From Hyphomonas pacifica (GTDB lineage: Bacteria; Pseudomonadota; Alphaproteobacteria; Caulobacterales; Hyphomonadaceae): a stretch of 64,000 bases of DNA. The notes beneath the pieces are model-generated. The model ran no database searches. It was not told where the DNA came from and was given only the letters and a program-made list of their open reading frames with translations. The position numbers were made by a program, and so were the translations under genes. The DNA is taken from the NCBI RefSeq assembly GCF_000682675.1, contig NZ_AWFA01000045.1:1-64000 (forward strand), read 5' to 3'. Shown in pieces: positions 8,692 through 17,111 of the stretch (within the stretch, counting starts at the first letter, position 1; the number at the start of each line of letters is the position of its first letter).

Positions 8692-9155
8692 TTGATCAGC
8701 GCGTCCAGAACCTTGCGGGCGCCTTCCACGGCGTCCGGTCCGGCGGCACGGTAGGCAATGCGCAGCCGCTCTCGTAACACAATGGCAATTTGCGTGGTCA
8801 GCGTCGTGCCGGCATCCGAGAGGACCAGCGTGCGGCGGCGCTTGTCGCCCTGTGCGTCGCGTTCACGCTCGATCAGTCCTCGCTGGTCCAGATCGCCAAT
8901 GATACGGGCAAAAGTGGGTACGGTCATGCCCAGCGCATCACGTAGATCGCCCACAGTATGGCCGGGCTGATAGCGTACAGCCATGAGAATTTGCAGCTCT
9001 GGCTTGCTCAGCCCTGCCTTGTGTCGGGCCTCATCTGCGGTCTTGATCAGTTCCGCGCTCCCCGCCAGCAGGAGTCCAACGCCCCGATCCAGTTCCTGAT
9101 CCATCAGGAAGAGGCGAGGGTCGAACGGTCTATTCAGGTTGACGTCAGGGGCCAT
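8688..9155 (-). CDS. MarR-family transcriptional regulator
   Basis: A 155-residue winged-helix repressor-type protein. The recognition region is GDLRDALGMTVPTFARIIGDLDQRGLIERERDAQGDKRR in family terms, with the wing residues DKRRR present. It is first in a three-gene operon with the OmpR-type regulator (4-bp overlap) and a kinase. The ATG at 9155 is preferred; a TTG at 9191 would add 12 residues with no clear support. It is divergent from ilvE with a 55-bp gap, so it may regulate its own operon or the aminotransferase gene. Confidence 0.85.
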   Translation of the reverse strand: MAPDVNLNRPFDPRLFLMDQELDRGVGLLLAGSAELIKTADEARHKAGLSKPELQILMAVRYQPGHTVGDLRDALGMTVPTFARIIGDLDQRGLIERERDAQGDKRRRTLVLSDAGTTLTTQIAIVLRERLRIAYRAAGPDAVEGARKVLDALIK

Positions 9156-9210
9156 AGTCTGAAAAAGAACTCGAAATGAGAAGAAGTGCAAGCGAGGAGC
9201 GCTGAAACAG

Positions 9211-10095
9211 ATGTCTGGAACCGCTTATGATGACCGCGATGGGTATATCTGGATGGACGGCGAATTCGTACCGTGGCGGGATACCAAGGTCCATGTTCTG
9301 ACGCACGCGCTGCACTATGCCTCCTCCGTCTTCGAAGGTGAGCGCGCCTATAATGGCAAGATCTTCCGCTCTCTGGACCATTCCAGGCGCCTGCACAATT
9401 CTGCAGAAATCATGGGCTTCGACATCCCCTTCACGGTGGAGCAGATCGAGGAAGCCAAGCGCGAGGCGCTGGCCAAGTCCGGCCTCGACAGCGCCTATGT
9501 GCGGGCCATTGCCTGGCGCGGGTCTGAAATGATGGGCGTCTCTGCCCAGAACAATACGATCCATTTGGCCATCGCGGCCTGGTCCTGGGGTGACTATTTC
9601 AAGGACAAGATGAAAGGCATCCGCATGACGCATGCCCAGTGGCGCCGTCCGGCCCCGGACACCGCACCGTGCCATGCCAAGGCCGCTGGCCTTTACATGA
9701 TCTGCACCCTGTCCAAGCACTCCGCAGAGCGTGATGGCTATGCCGATGCGCTGATGCTGGACTATCGCGGCCAGGTGGCCGAGGCGACCGGTGCGAACAT
9801 CTTCTTCGTGCGCGACGGCGCGCTGCACACGCCGACCCCGGATTGCTTCCTGAATGGTCTGACCCGTCAGACCGCTATAAAGCTGGCCAAGGAGCGTCAG
9901 ATCGAAGTGATCGAACGCGCCATCATGCCGGACGAACTGCCGACCTTCTCCGAATGCTTCATCACGGGTAGCGCGGCAGAGATCACGCCGGTGGCCGAGA
10001 TTGGTGCGCATAGCTACAAGCCGGGCCAGATTTCCGAAGCCCTGGTCGAGGACTACTCCAACCTCGTAAATGGCAAGTTGGACGTTGCGCTCTAG
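9211..10095 (+). CDS. ilvE: Branched-chain amino acid aminotransferase
   Basis: A 294-residue PLP-dependent fold-type IV aminotransferase that interconverts valine, leucine and isoleucine with their 2-keto acids using 2-oxoglutarate. The PLP lysine is Lys157 in CHAKAAGLY. The substrate-recognition stretches HALHYASSVFEGERAY and VAEATGANIFFVRDG are both present. Length is typical. Branched-chain rather than D-amino-acid or aminodeoxychorismate specificity is inferred from overall similarity. GGAG lies about 11 nt before the ATG. It stands alone, divergent from the MarR-type gene. Confidence 0.9.
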   Translation: MSGTAYDDRDGYIWMDGEFVPWRDTKVHVLTHALHYASSVFEGERAYNGKIFRSLDHSRRLHNSAEIMGFDIPFTVEQIEEAKREALAKSGLDSAYVRAIAWRGSEMMGVSAQNNTIHLAIAAWSWGDYFKDKMKGIRMTHAQWRRPAPDTAPCHAKAAGLYMICTLSKHSAERDGYADALMLDYRGQVAEATGANIFFVRDGALHTPTPDCFLNGLTRQTAIKLAKERQIEVIERAIMPDELPTFSECFITGSAAEITPVAEIGAHSYKPGQISEALVEDYSNLVNGKLDVAL

Positions 10096-10157
10096 GCCAT
10101 TGAGTCTGGAGTAAAAATAACAATTGCCTCCGGGTATTTCTGCTATGGTTTCCACCA

Positions 10158-11657
<1,500 letters not shown>

Positions 11658-11720
11658 CAACCCCGCTGGTCGGCGCTATCTGCTTGACTTGGTATTGCGA
11701 CTCCGCCAACGGCTAAAGGC

Positions 11721-12176
11721 ATGAGCAAGGTTACTGTATCCGTCCGCCCGCTGCCCCATTTCGAGGGCCTTCAACTGCCTGCCTATGAGACCACCGGCTC
11801 TGCCGGCATGGATGTCAGGGCGGCTGTTTCCGAAGATGATCCCATCATGCTGCAACCCGGCGAGCGAGGCATGATCCCGACCGGCCTGTCCGTTGCGATC
11901 CCGCAAGGCTATGAGATTCAGGTGCGCCCGCGCTCCGGCCTCGCGGCCAAGCATGGCCTGACCTGCCTCAACACGCCCGGCACGATCGACAGCGATTATC
12001 GCGGCGAGATCAAAGTGATCCTGATCAATCTGGGCCAGGAGGCCTTCACTATCCAGCGCGGCGAGCGCATCGCCCAGCTGGTGCTGGCGCCGGTCACCCA
12101 ACTGGCCTGGGAAGAAGTGGAAAGCCTGGACGAAACGGAGCGCGGCAGCGGCGGGTTTGGCTCCACCGGAAGATAA
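11721..12176 (+). CDS. dut: dUTP diphosphatase (dUTPase)
   Basis: A 151-residue trimeric dUTPase that hydrolyses dUTP to dUMP and pyrophosphate, limiting uracil incorporation into DNA. The five family motifs are visible: AGMDVRAA (1), RPRSGLA (2), [16 protein letters not shown] (3), GERIAQLV (4) and the flexible C-terminal arm [10 protein letters not shown] (5). Length is normal. It is 63 bp downstream of the Pro-Glu repeat gene and followed by the PspB-like pair; no functional link with either is evident. Confidence 0.97.
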   Translation: MSKVTVSVRPLPHFEGLQLPAYETTGSAGMDVRAAVSEDDPIMLQPGERGMIPTGLSVAIPQGYEIQVRPRSGLAAKHGLTCLNTPGTIDSDYRGEIKVILINLGQEAFTIQRGERIAQLVLAPVTQLAWEEVESLDETERGSGGFGSTGR

Positions 12177-12346
12177 TTCCGATTTTTTCTTGAACCGGCT
12201 CTGGTCGATATCCATATATTGTTTATCGATAAGTTCAGGAGATTGGGCATCCGCCGTATTCGCGGGTCCAGCCATGAAACGGGGAGGCTCCAGCCAACTG
12301 GCTTTCGAGATCGAAAGTTTGTGTGTTGCTGAAAAGGAGCCTGCCC

Positions 12347-12544
12347 GTGACTGTATATCTTCCCCTTGTCTTCTTCCTGATTATCCTGGGTGTGATGCTG
12401 CTGCGCAGGCCGGGCCGTGAGCCGGATGTTTCCCGTGAAGCCTCGCAACAGATCGCCAATCTTTCAGAGCGTATCCGCACGCTGGAGGCGATCATTACGG
12501 ATCGTGACAGGCAATTGCGCAAGGATATTGATGGATTGTCTTAG
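12347..12544 (+). CDS. Small PspB-like membrane protein (paralogue 1)
   Basis: A 65-residue protein: one N-terminal membrane helix (VYLPLVFFLIILGVMLL), then a heptad-rich cytoplasmic segment IANLSERIRTLEAIITDRDR. The layout and the RIRTLE..ITD pattern resemble PspB, the small inner-membrane partner of PspC in the phage-shock response. The start is taken as GTG 12347 because it follows the ribosome site AAAAGGAG; an upstream in-frame GTG at 12323 would put that site inside the gene. No pspA or pspC is adjacent, so the PspB assignment is by form only. Confidence 0.65.
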   Translation: MTVYLPLVFFLIILGVMLLRRPGREPDVSREASQQIANLSERIRTLEAIITDRDRQLRKDIDGLS

Positions 12545-12629
12545 AAGTCAGGCAGTTTTCAGCTAGAGTGGCTATAAATGACAAGGATGTCCGCTTTTGC
12601 GGAGCCCTGATAAGAAGGAGTGGAGCCTC

Positions 12630-12860
12630 GTGAATCCGTTTGAAATGATCGTTATCATCGTGCTGATCTGCGTTGGCGCGGGCGTCGTAAACAATTACTT
12701 TCGGATGAAGGCCAACCGCCAAGCCGATGCGGCCTCTGATGCAGATATGGACCGTGTGCTGGGCGAAGTGAATCGTCTCAAGGAGCGGGTTCGCGTGCTT
12801 GAGAAAATTGCGACCGATCAGGAGCGTCAGCTCTCGGAAGAAATCCGGAAACTGGCCTGA
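12630..12860 (+). CDS. Small PspB-like membrane protein (paralogue 2)
   Basis: A 76-residue protein with an N-terminal membrane helix (FEMIVIIVLICVGAGVV) and a charged coiled-coil tail RLKERVRVLEKIATDQERQL, clearly related to the preceding small protein (RIRTLEAIITDRDRQL). The start GTG 12630 follows AAGGAG by 9 nt, the same GTG-plus-AAGGAG arrangement as its neighbour, supporting a tandem duplication. It may act in envelope-stress sensing like PspB; partner genes are not in the immediate neighbourhood. Confidence 0.65.
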   Translation: MNPFEMIVIIVLICVGAGVVNNYFRMKANRQADAASDADMDRVLGEVNRLKERVRVLEKIATDQERQLSEEIRKLA

Positions 12861-12880
12861 TCTCTACGCGACAGGCAAAC

Positions 12881-13087
12881 TCAGTCGCCTGTGCCGCCGC
12901 CGCCCGGAATGCGCATCTTGCGGCGCTGGGCGGCAAGCTGGGCTGGTGTTTTCTTGGCGGCCGGGCTGGACCCGACTTCCAGTCTGAGTTGTGCCCGGCG
13001 CTGACGACGTTCGTAAATCGGTGGCATGGCAAGATGGCCTTTATATCGTTTCGTTATGCTCATCACACTAGAACAATGCGTCATCAT
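12881..13087 (-). CDS. Small basic protein, unknown
   Basis: A 68-residue arginine- and lysine-rich reading frame with no recognised domain and a glycine-rich end (RIPGGGGTGD). A ribosome-site-like AAGGAAAC lies about 10 nt before two ATG codons; an internal ATG at 13063 is also possible. It fills the gap between the PspB-like pair and the helicase, where no other gene is seen. The upstream region contains a TTAA-type/GANTC composite, described separately. Existence as a protein is plausible but unproven. Confidence 0.45.
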   Translation of the reverse strand: MMTHCSSVMSITKRYKGHLAMPPIYERRQRRAQLRLEVGSSPAAKKTPAQLAAQRRKMRIPGGGGTGD

Positions 13088-13100
13088 TGTGATCGTTTCC

Positions 13101-13115
13101 TTAAGACTCCTTAAC
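13101..13115. promoter_or_regulatory. Candidate TTAA-GACTC-TTAAC composite (CtrA/CcrM-like)
   Basis: Two TTAA half-sites (13101-13104 and 13111-13114) separated by 6 bp that contain the CcrM methylation motif GANTC (GACTC, 13105-13109). CtrA sites are usually TTAA-N7-TTAAC, so the spacing is one base short. It partly overlaps the ribosome-site region of the small basic protein, so it would act as a repressor site for that gene if functional. Confidence 0.3.
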
Positions 13116-13193
13116 GCATTGGCGACATGTCCGGATGTTTGTCAGAATGGTCCGGTATCGCTCTATTTTTGTTCACAGTGAGAAAAAGCTCTG

Positions 13194-14537
13194 TCAGAGC
13201 AGGGCGTTATCGGCCTTGGCAAAGCGCGCCAGCAAATAGGCGTCATTATCTTCTATGGTTTCCAGCTTGCCGAATGCGAAGGCCTCGCGGTCCAATACCA
13301 GGTCACGCGGACGAAGTTCGCGGCTGATGGATAGTCCGTCCAGAGAGCGTGCACGGGAGAAGGCAACATAGGCTTGGCCATGCGCAAACATGCCGGAATC
13401 GAAATCGATAAACACCTTGTCCAGCGTCAGGCCCTGCGCCTTGTGGATCGTCACGGCATAGGCGAGGCGCAGTGGCATCTGCTTGAACGTGCCGACCACT
13501 TCGCGTTTCACCTGCTTGGTTTCCGGGTCCAGTTCGTAGCGGTATTTTTCCCAGGCCGTCGGTTCGATTTCATAGACATGGTCATTGATCTCGACGATTA
13601 CGCGGCTGCCTGAAAAGCCGGCCACGGTCGCAAGCGTGCCGTTCACCCAGCGCCCTTCCGGATCATTCTTGATCAGCATCACCCGCGCACCTTCCTTCAG
13701 TTCAAGGTCGGCTTCGGTGGGATAGGATTTCTCGTCGAATTGGCCCTGTACATCCGCGCTATAGGTTTGCGAGCGTGTGTCCAGACCGTCGAGGCGGGCC
13801 TGATTGATACGATAGGCATTGGCGTTATTGGGGGTTAGAACGACATGCGTTTCGGAGGCCTCGACCGCCGTCTTTGAGCTGACGAGCCCGCGTAGAACGG
13901 CCTCATCATTCGGCGTCACGCGCCCTGTGCGCAGGGCGCCGAGCAGGGCCAGAAAGCGCGGCTCTTCCTGGCGGAAGACATGCTTCAGGGCCAGCAGGGC
14001 GAATTCTGCATCTCGAAAGGCCGGCGCATTGAAGAAATAACTGCCGCCATAGCGCTCTCGCAGGATCGGCGCTTCCTGGCCGGAGACGACGGGTGGCAAT
14101 TGGTGCAGGTCTCCCGACAGGATCATCCTGACGCCGCCAAACGGGCGTTTGGAGGCGCGGTTCAGCTTCAAGCTCTTGTCGATGGCATCCAGCATGTCCG
14201 CCCGCACCATTGAGATCTCGTCGATGATCATCGTGTCGATGGCCTTGACGAGGCGGGTTGAGCGCAGGCGTTTGATGTCTGTCGGTTCGATCAGGCGGGG
14301 CGGGAATTTGAAAAAGGAGTGGATTGTCTGCCCGCCGGCATTCATCGCCGCGACGCCGGTCGGCGCCAACACGATGGCTTTCTCTCCGGCCTGGGAGAGG
14401 AATTTGCGCAGCATTGTCGTCTTGCCGGTGCCGGCGCGGCCTGTGAGGAAGAGGTTGCCCTGCGCGCCGGCGCCACTGGCCACCCATTTGGCAGGGGTCG
14501 CATAGATTGCGTTCGGGTCAGCGGGCAGTGTCGTCAC
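13194..14537 (-). CDS. PIF1-like superfamily 1 DNA helicase
   Basis: A 447-residue SF1B helicase of the PIF1/RecD2-like type. Motif I GRAGTGKT is at 33-40 and motif II IIDEIS at about 104-109. QLPPV corresponds to motif III. Near the C-terminus AVTIHKAQGLTLDKVF and YVAFSRARSL are motifs V and VI. It would unwind DNA 5' to 3' using ATP. The reading frame extends upstream to a TTG lying inside the gcrA terminator, which cannot be the start. The GTG at 14537, after TAAGGC, is preferred. Its promoter must be in the short gap after the terminator unless there is read-through from gcrA. Confidence 0.88.
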   Translation of the reverse strand: MTTLPADPNAIYATPAKWVASGAGAQGNLFLTGRAGTGKTTMLRKFLSQAGEKAIVLAPTGVAAMNAGGQTIHSFFKFPPRLIEPTDIKRLRSTRLVKAIDTMIIDEISMVRADMLDAIDKSLKLNRASKRPFGGVRMILSGDLHQLPPVVSGQEAPILRERYGGSYFFNAPAFRDAEFALLALKHVFRQEEPRFLALLGALRTGRVTPNDEAVLRGLVSSKTAVEASETHVVLTPNNANAYRINQARLDGLDTRSQTYSADVQGQFDEKSYPTEADLELKEGARVMLIKNDPEGRWVNGTLATVAGFSGSRVIVEINDHVYEIEPTAWEKYRYELDPETKQVKREVVGTFKQMPLRLAYAVTIHKAQGLTLDKVFIDFDSGMFAHGQAYVAFSRARSLDGLSISRELRPRDLVLDREAFAFGKLETIEDNDAYLLARFAKADNALL

Positions 14538-14602
14538 GTCTGAAGCCTTAGCGGCGTTTTGCGGTGATGGCGAGGGGGCCAGGGGCAGGGGACTGCGCAG
14601 CA

Positions 14603-14634
14603 AAAAGCCCCCGAAGAAAAACTTCGGGGGCTTC
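14603..14634 (-). terminator. Intrinsic terminator of gcrA
   Basis: An 11-bp stem (AGCCCCCGAAG / CTTCGGGGGCT) with an A/T-rich 5-nt loop is followed on the minus strand by a T-run. It sits just after the gcrA stop codon and upstream of the helicase start, separating the two genes. Confidence 0.9.
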
Positions 14635-14670
14635 CTGTCTGCCGCATGGGGTTAGGGTGCGATGCCGGAA

Positions 14671-15207
14671 TTAACCGGCGATGCGACGGACATAATCATA
14701 CTCGCCCTTGCGCGTGTCGCGCTTGCGGGCGGGCTGGAAGGCCACTTTGGCGTGTTCTGCGCAGTAGGGTCCGCAATCTGCCTTACGGCCACAGAAGGCG
14801 AACTTAGGATCGGCCGGGTCGCCAATCGGCCATTTGCACATGGAATCCCGCAGCGTCAGGATGGAGGCTGGCTCGCCATCCGCCTGTTGCAGGGGCGGCA
14901 GAGGCGCCATGATGTCCGCCGGTGCGCGTTCTGGGGCGGTGCGCGGCTCCATCGTTTCGGTGGTGGGGGCCGGTGCGGCCTGCTTGACGCTGCCATCCGG
15001 CATCACACGTGGCTTCGGACGGGCCAGGCGCGGCGGGCGTTTGACGGGGCGTGACGGTGTCGCCCGGCCAGAAAGGCCCAGGCGATGGACTTTGCCGATG
15101 ACTGCATTGCGGGTAACCCCGCCCAGCTGCTTCGCGATCTGGGAGGCGGAATGGCCCTCTGCCCAGAGTTTCTTCAGCACGCTTACCCGTTCTTCGGTCC
15201 AGGACAT
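14671..15207 (-). CDS. gcrA: Cell-cycle regulator GcrA
   Basis: A 178-residue GcrA. It begins with the hallmark MSWTEERVSVLKKLWAEG and the HTH stretch ASQIAKQLGGVTRNAVIGKV, then has a proline/basic linker and the conserved C-terminal region (PICKWPIGDP-like block, here MCKWPIGDPADPKFAFCG, and YCAEHAKVAFQP). In Caulobacter GcrA binds sigma-70 holoenzyme and activates promoters carrying CcrM-methylated GANTC sites, linking transcription to the cell cycle. The ATG at 15207 follows GGGAG by 7-8 nt; an upstream in-frame start at 15246 lacks the family N-terminus. DnaA-box-like sequences lie upstream. Confidence 0.96.
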   Translation of the reverse strand: MSWTEERVSVLKKLWAEGHSASQIAKQLGGVTRNAVIGKVHRLGLSGRATPSRPVKRPPRLARPKPRVMPDGSVKQAAPAPTTETMEPRTAPERAPADIMAPLPPLQQADGEPASILTLRDSMCKWPIGDPADPKFAFCGRKADCGPYCAEHAKVAFQPARKRDTRKGEYDYVRRIAG

Positions 15208-15351
15208 GTTTCTTGGTCTCCCAGCTCGGATCAAGGTTGTTAACACTTACAACCCATCAGCCCCTAGATATTGAGATGGCTGCTACGCGCCATCCGCTTA
15301 ACACCTAGATATCGTATCAGCAGCGAAACGAAACACAATATGCAGAGATGG

Positions 15352-15403
15352 CTTTCCACAGGCTTTCTACATATTGTGGTTAACTGCGTCAGCTTGTGGA
15401 CAA
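15352..15403. promoter_or_regulatory. Cluster of DnaA-box-like sequences upstream of gcrA
   Basis: Three sequences close to the DnaA box TTATCCACA occur within 52 bp: CTTTCCACA at 15352-15360 (two mismatches), TGTGGTTAA at 15375-15383 (reverse orientation, one mismatch) and TGTGGACAA at 15395-15403 (reverse orientation, one mismatch). They lie 145-196 bp upstream of gcrA and 82-133 bp upstream of the divergent permease gene. DnaA is known to activate gcrA in Caulobacter; use of these sites is inferred. Confidence 0.4.
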
Positions 15404-15484
15404 AATGCCGGCAGCCGTAATTTTCCAGAATTTTCCTGTCGCTACCCCTCGCAGATTCGCATCGGGAGGCCTAGATACAGCGTC

Positions 15485-16321
15485 ATGACCGATACACTTG
15501 CTGAACATTCCTCCGCCCAACGTCATGTCCGCCAGTATGGCAAGATCAATGGAGTAGGGTTGTGGACCCTGTTCAAGCGTGAGATCGGCCGTTTCATGAA
15601 GGTGTGGATGCAGACCGTCTTTGCCCCTGTGGTGACGACGCTGCTCTATATGACTGTCTTCAAGCTGGCCTTTGGGGACCGCGGTCGCCTGATGGGTGAT
15701 TTTGAGGGCCTGAACTATATCAATTTCCTCGCACCGGGCCTGATCGTTATGGCGATCCTGCAGAACGCCTTCCAGAATACCAGTTCCAGCCTCGTGCAGT
15801 CGAAGTTCAACTCCACCTATGTGGACTTTCTGATGCCACCCCTGTCTCCGTTAGAACTGACGGCGGGCTTTATTGGTGGCTCTGTTGTGCGCGGCCTGAT
15901 TGTGGCGGCGATTTCCGCGCTGGGCATCCAGCTGAGCGGCCTGGCGGATCTGAATGTCGTGCACGTTTGGCCAATCATCTGGTTTAGCTTGACCTCTGCC
16001 ATCGTGCTGGGCGCACTGGGTGCGATCGGCGGCATCTGGGCCGAGAAATTTGACCATTTGTCTGCCGTGACCAATTTCGTGATCGTGCCGCTGACCTTCC
16101 TCTCCGGCACCTTCTACGACATCAAGGTAATGGTGGAGCCGTTCCACACACTCGCCTTGTTGGACCCCTTCTTCTATATGATTGACGGATTCCGGTACGG
16201 TTTTCTGGGCGTCTCCAATGGCTCTCTTGTCGTGGGGGTCTGGGTGACCGGATCGCTATCTGTGGCGGGCATTTTCGCCGTCTGGCTGATGTTCCGGTCC
16301 GGCTACAAGCTGAAAGCCTGA
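15485..16321 (+). CDS. ABC-2 type transporter permease
   Basis: A 278-residue integral membrane protein of the ABC-2 permease family with about six membrane segments (for example TVFAPVVTTLLYMTVF, VVRGLIVAAISALGI, FVIVPLTFLSGTFY). The family exports polysaccharides, lipids or drugs together with a separate ATPase; that ATPase gene is not in this window next to it, so the substrate is unknown. The ATG at 15485 follows GGGAGG about 13 nt upstream; the frame stays open further upstream but without family sequence. A GANTC site (GATTC) lies shortly before the gene. A hairpin follows it. Confidence 0.87.
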   Translation: MTDTLAEHSSAQRHVRQYGKINGVGLWTLFKREIGRFMKVWMQTVFAPVVTTLLYMTVFKLAFGDRGRLMGDFEGLNYINFLAPGLIVMAILQNAFQNTSSSLVQSKFNSTYVDFLMPPLSPLELTAGFIGGSVVRGLIVAAISALGIQLSGLADLNVVHVWPIIWFSLTSAIVLGALGAIGGIWAEKFDHLSAVTNFVIVPLTFLSGTFYDIKVMVEPFHTLALLDPFFYMIDGFRYGFLGVSNGSLVVGVWVTGSLSVAGIFAVWLMFRSGYKLKA

Positions 16322-16332
16322 GGACTCCCCTG

Positions 16333-16370
16333 AGACGGGAGCCGTATTGACGTCTCCCGTCTTGCCCCTT
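16333..16370 (+). terminator. Probable terminator after the ABC-2 permease gene
   Basis: Inverted repeat AGACGGGAG (16333-16341) / CTCCCGTCT (16354-16362), a perfect 9-bp stem followed by a mixed pyrimidine stretch TGCCCCTTT. The T-tract is weak, so efficiency is uncertain. Confidence 0.5.
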
Positions 16371-16414
16371 TCTATGCCGCTTGTCCTGGCTGGGGTAACT
16401 TCAGAGGAGATGAC

Positions 16415-17032
16415 ATGCGTCACAGCATCATTCTATCAGGGGCCCTGGCTGCGAGTGCCTTTCTGGCAGGCTGCCAAATGATCCCCAGCGACCAGACGGT
16501 TGCACAATATTGCGCCGATCCGGGGAAAGCAGACGAGGCGGTCTGCAAGCTGAAAGTCGAAATCGACGGCAATACGACCGCGCTGGCCGATACGGACATG
16601 CGCCTGTCCGAGGCCCGCGCAATGGCTGACAGTGCTGACGCAGCGGCGGCTCGGGCACAGGCGAGCGCCGATGCGGCCCGGTCCCGCGCCGACGAGGCCA
16701 TGTCCCGTGCAGACGAGGCCTTCTCCAAACAGGTCCAGTGCGAAACCCGCACGATCCAGAATAGTGACACCGGCACCTGCCGACCCGGCTATGTGCTGAC
16801 CAGTTGCACGCAGACACGCTACACGACCCGGGCAGGGGGGCTCTCTATCCTGCGCGAGATCAACGACGAGAAGTGCCGCTTCAATACCCGCGTTCTGGAA
16901 ATGCAGGTGCGTTGCTGTTCCGTCTCTGGCTCTGCGCCGGAACCGGAAGATGCGCTGGTCGAAAATGATGTACCGCCCTCGGCCAAGCCGAAGCGGGAAA
17001 AGAAAGTGGAAGACATTCCTGTCAGCCCGTAG
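16415..17032 (+). CDS. Alanine-rich coiled-coil lipoprotein, unknown
   Basis: A 205-residue predicted lipoprotein. The signal sequence ends in the lipobox FLAGC (Cys at residue 20). Residues about 45-105 form an Ala/Asp/Arg heptad-rich helix (SADAAAARAQASADAAR) like an Lpp- or LemA-style coiled coil. The C-terminal half has several cysteines (CETRTIQNSDTGTCRPG and MQVRCCSVSG), so a disulphide-stabilised periplasmic domain is likely. No family name is assigned. It is followed by an intrinsic terminator and ends before the convergent caspase-like gene. Confidence 0.7.
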   Translation: MRHSIILSGALAASAFLAGCQMIPSDQTVAQYCADPGKADEAVCKLKVEIDGNTTALADTDMRLSEARAMADSADAAAARAQASADAARSRADEAMSRADEAFSKQVQCETRTIQNSDTGTCRPGYVLTSCTQTRYTTRAGGLSILREINDEKCRFNTRVLEMQVRCCSVSGSAPEPEDALVENDVPPSAKPKREKKVEDIPVSP

Positions 17033-17062
17033 GCCTGTTCCGGTTCAGCAAGAAGATAATCA

Positions 17063-17096
17063 GCCGCCGGTCCTCATGGGTCGGCGGTTTTCTTTT
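17063..17096 (+). terminator. Intrinsic terminator after the coiled-coil lipoprotein gene
   Basis: Stem CCGCCG (17064-17069) / CGGCGG (17082-17087) followed by the T-rich tract TTTTCTTTT, ending the plus-strand lipoprotein transcript just before the 3' end of the convergent caspase-like gene. Confidence 0.75.
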
Positions 17097-17111
17097 GTGC
17101 CGCAGGGTGGG

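Noticed and set aside
14538-14603. TTG start for the helicase at 14603
   Set aside because: It lies within the gcrA terminator hairpin and T-run; the GTG at 14537 is more credible.
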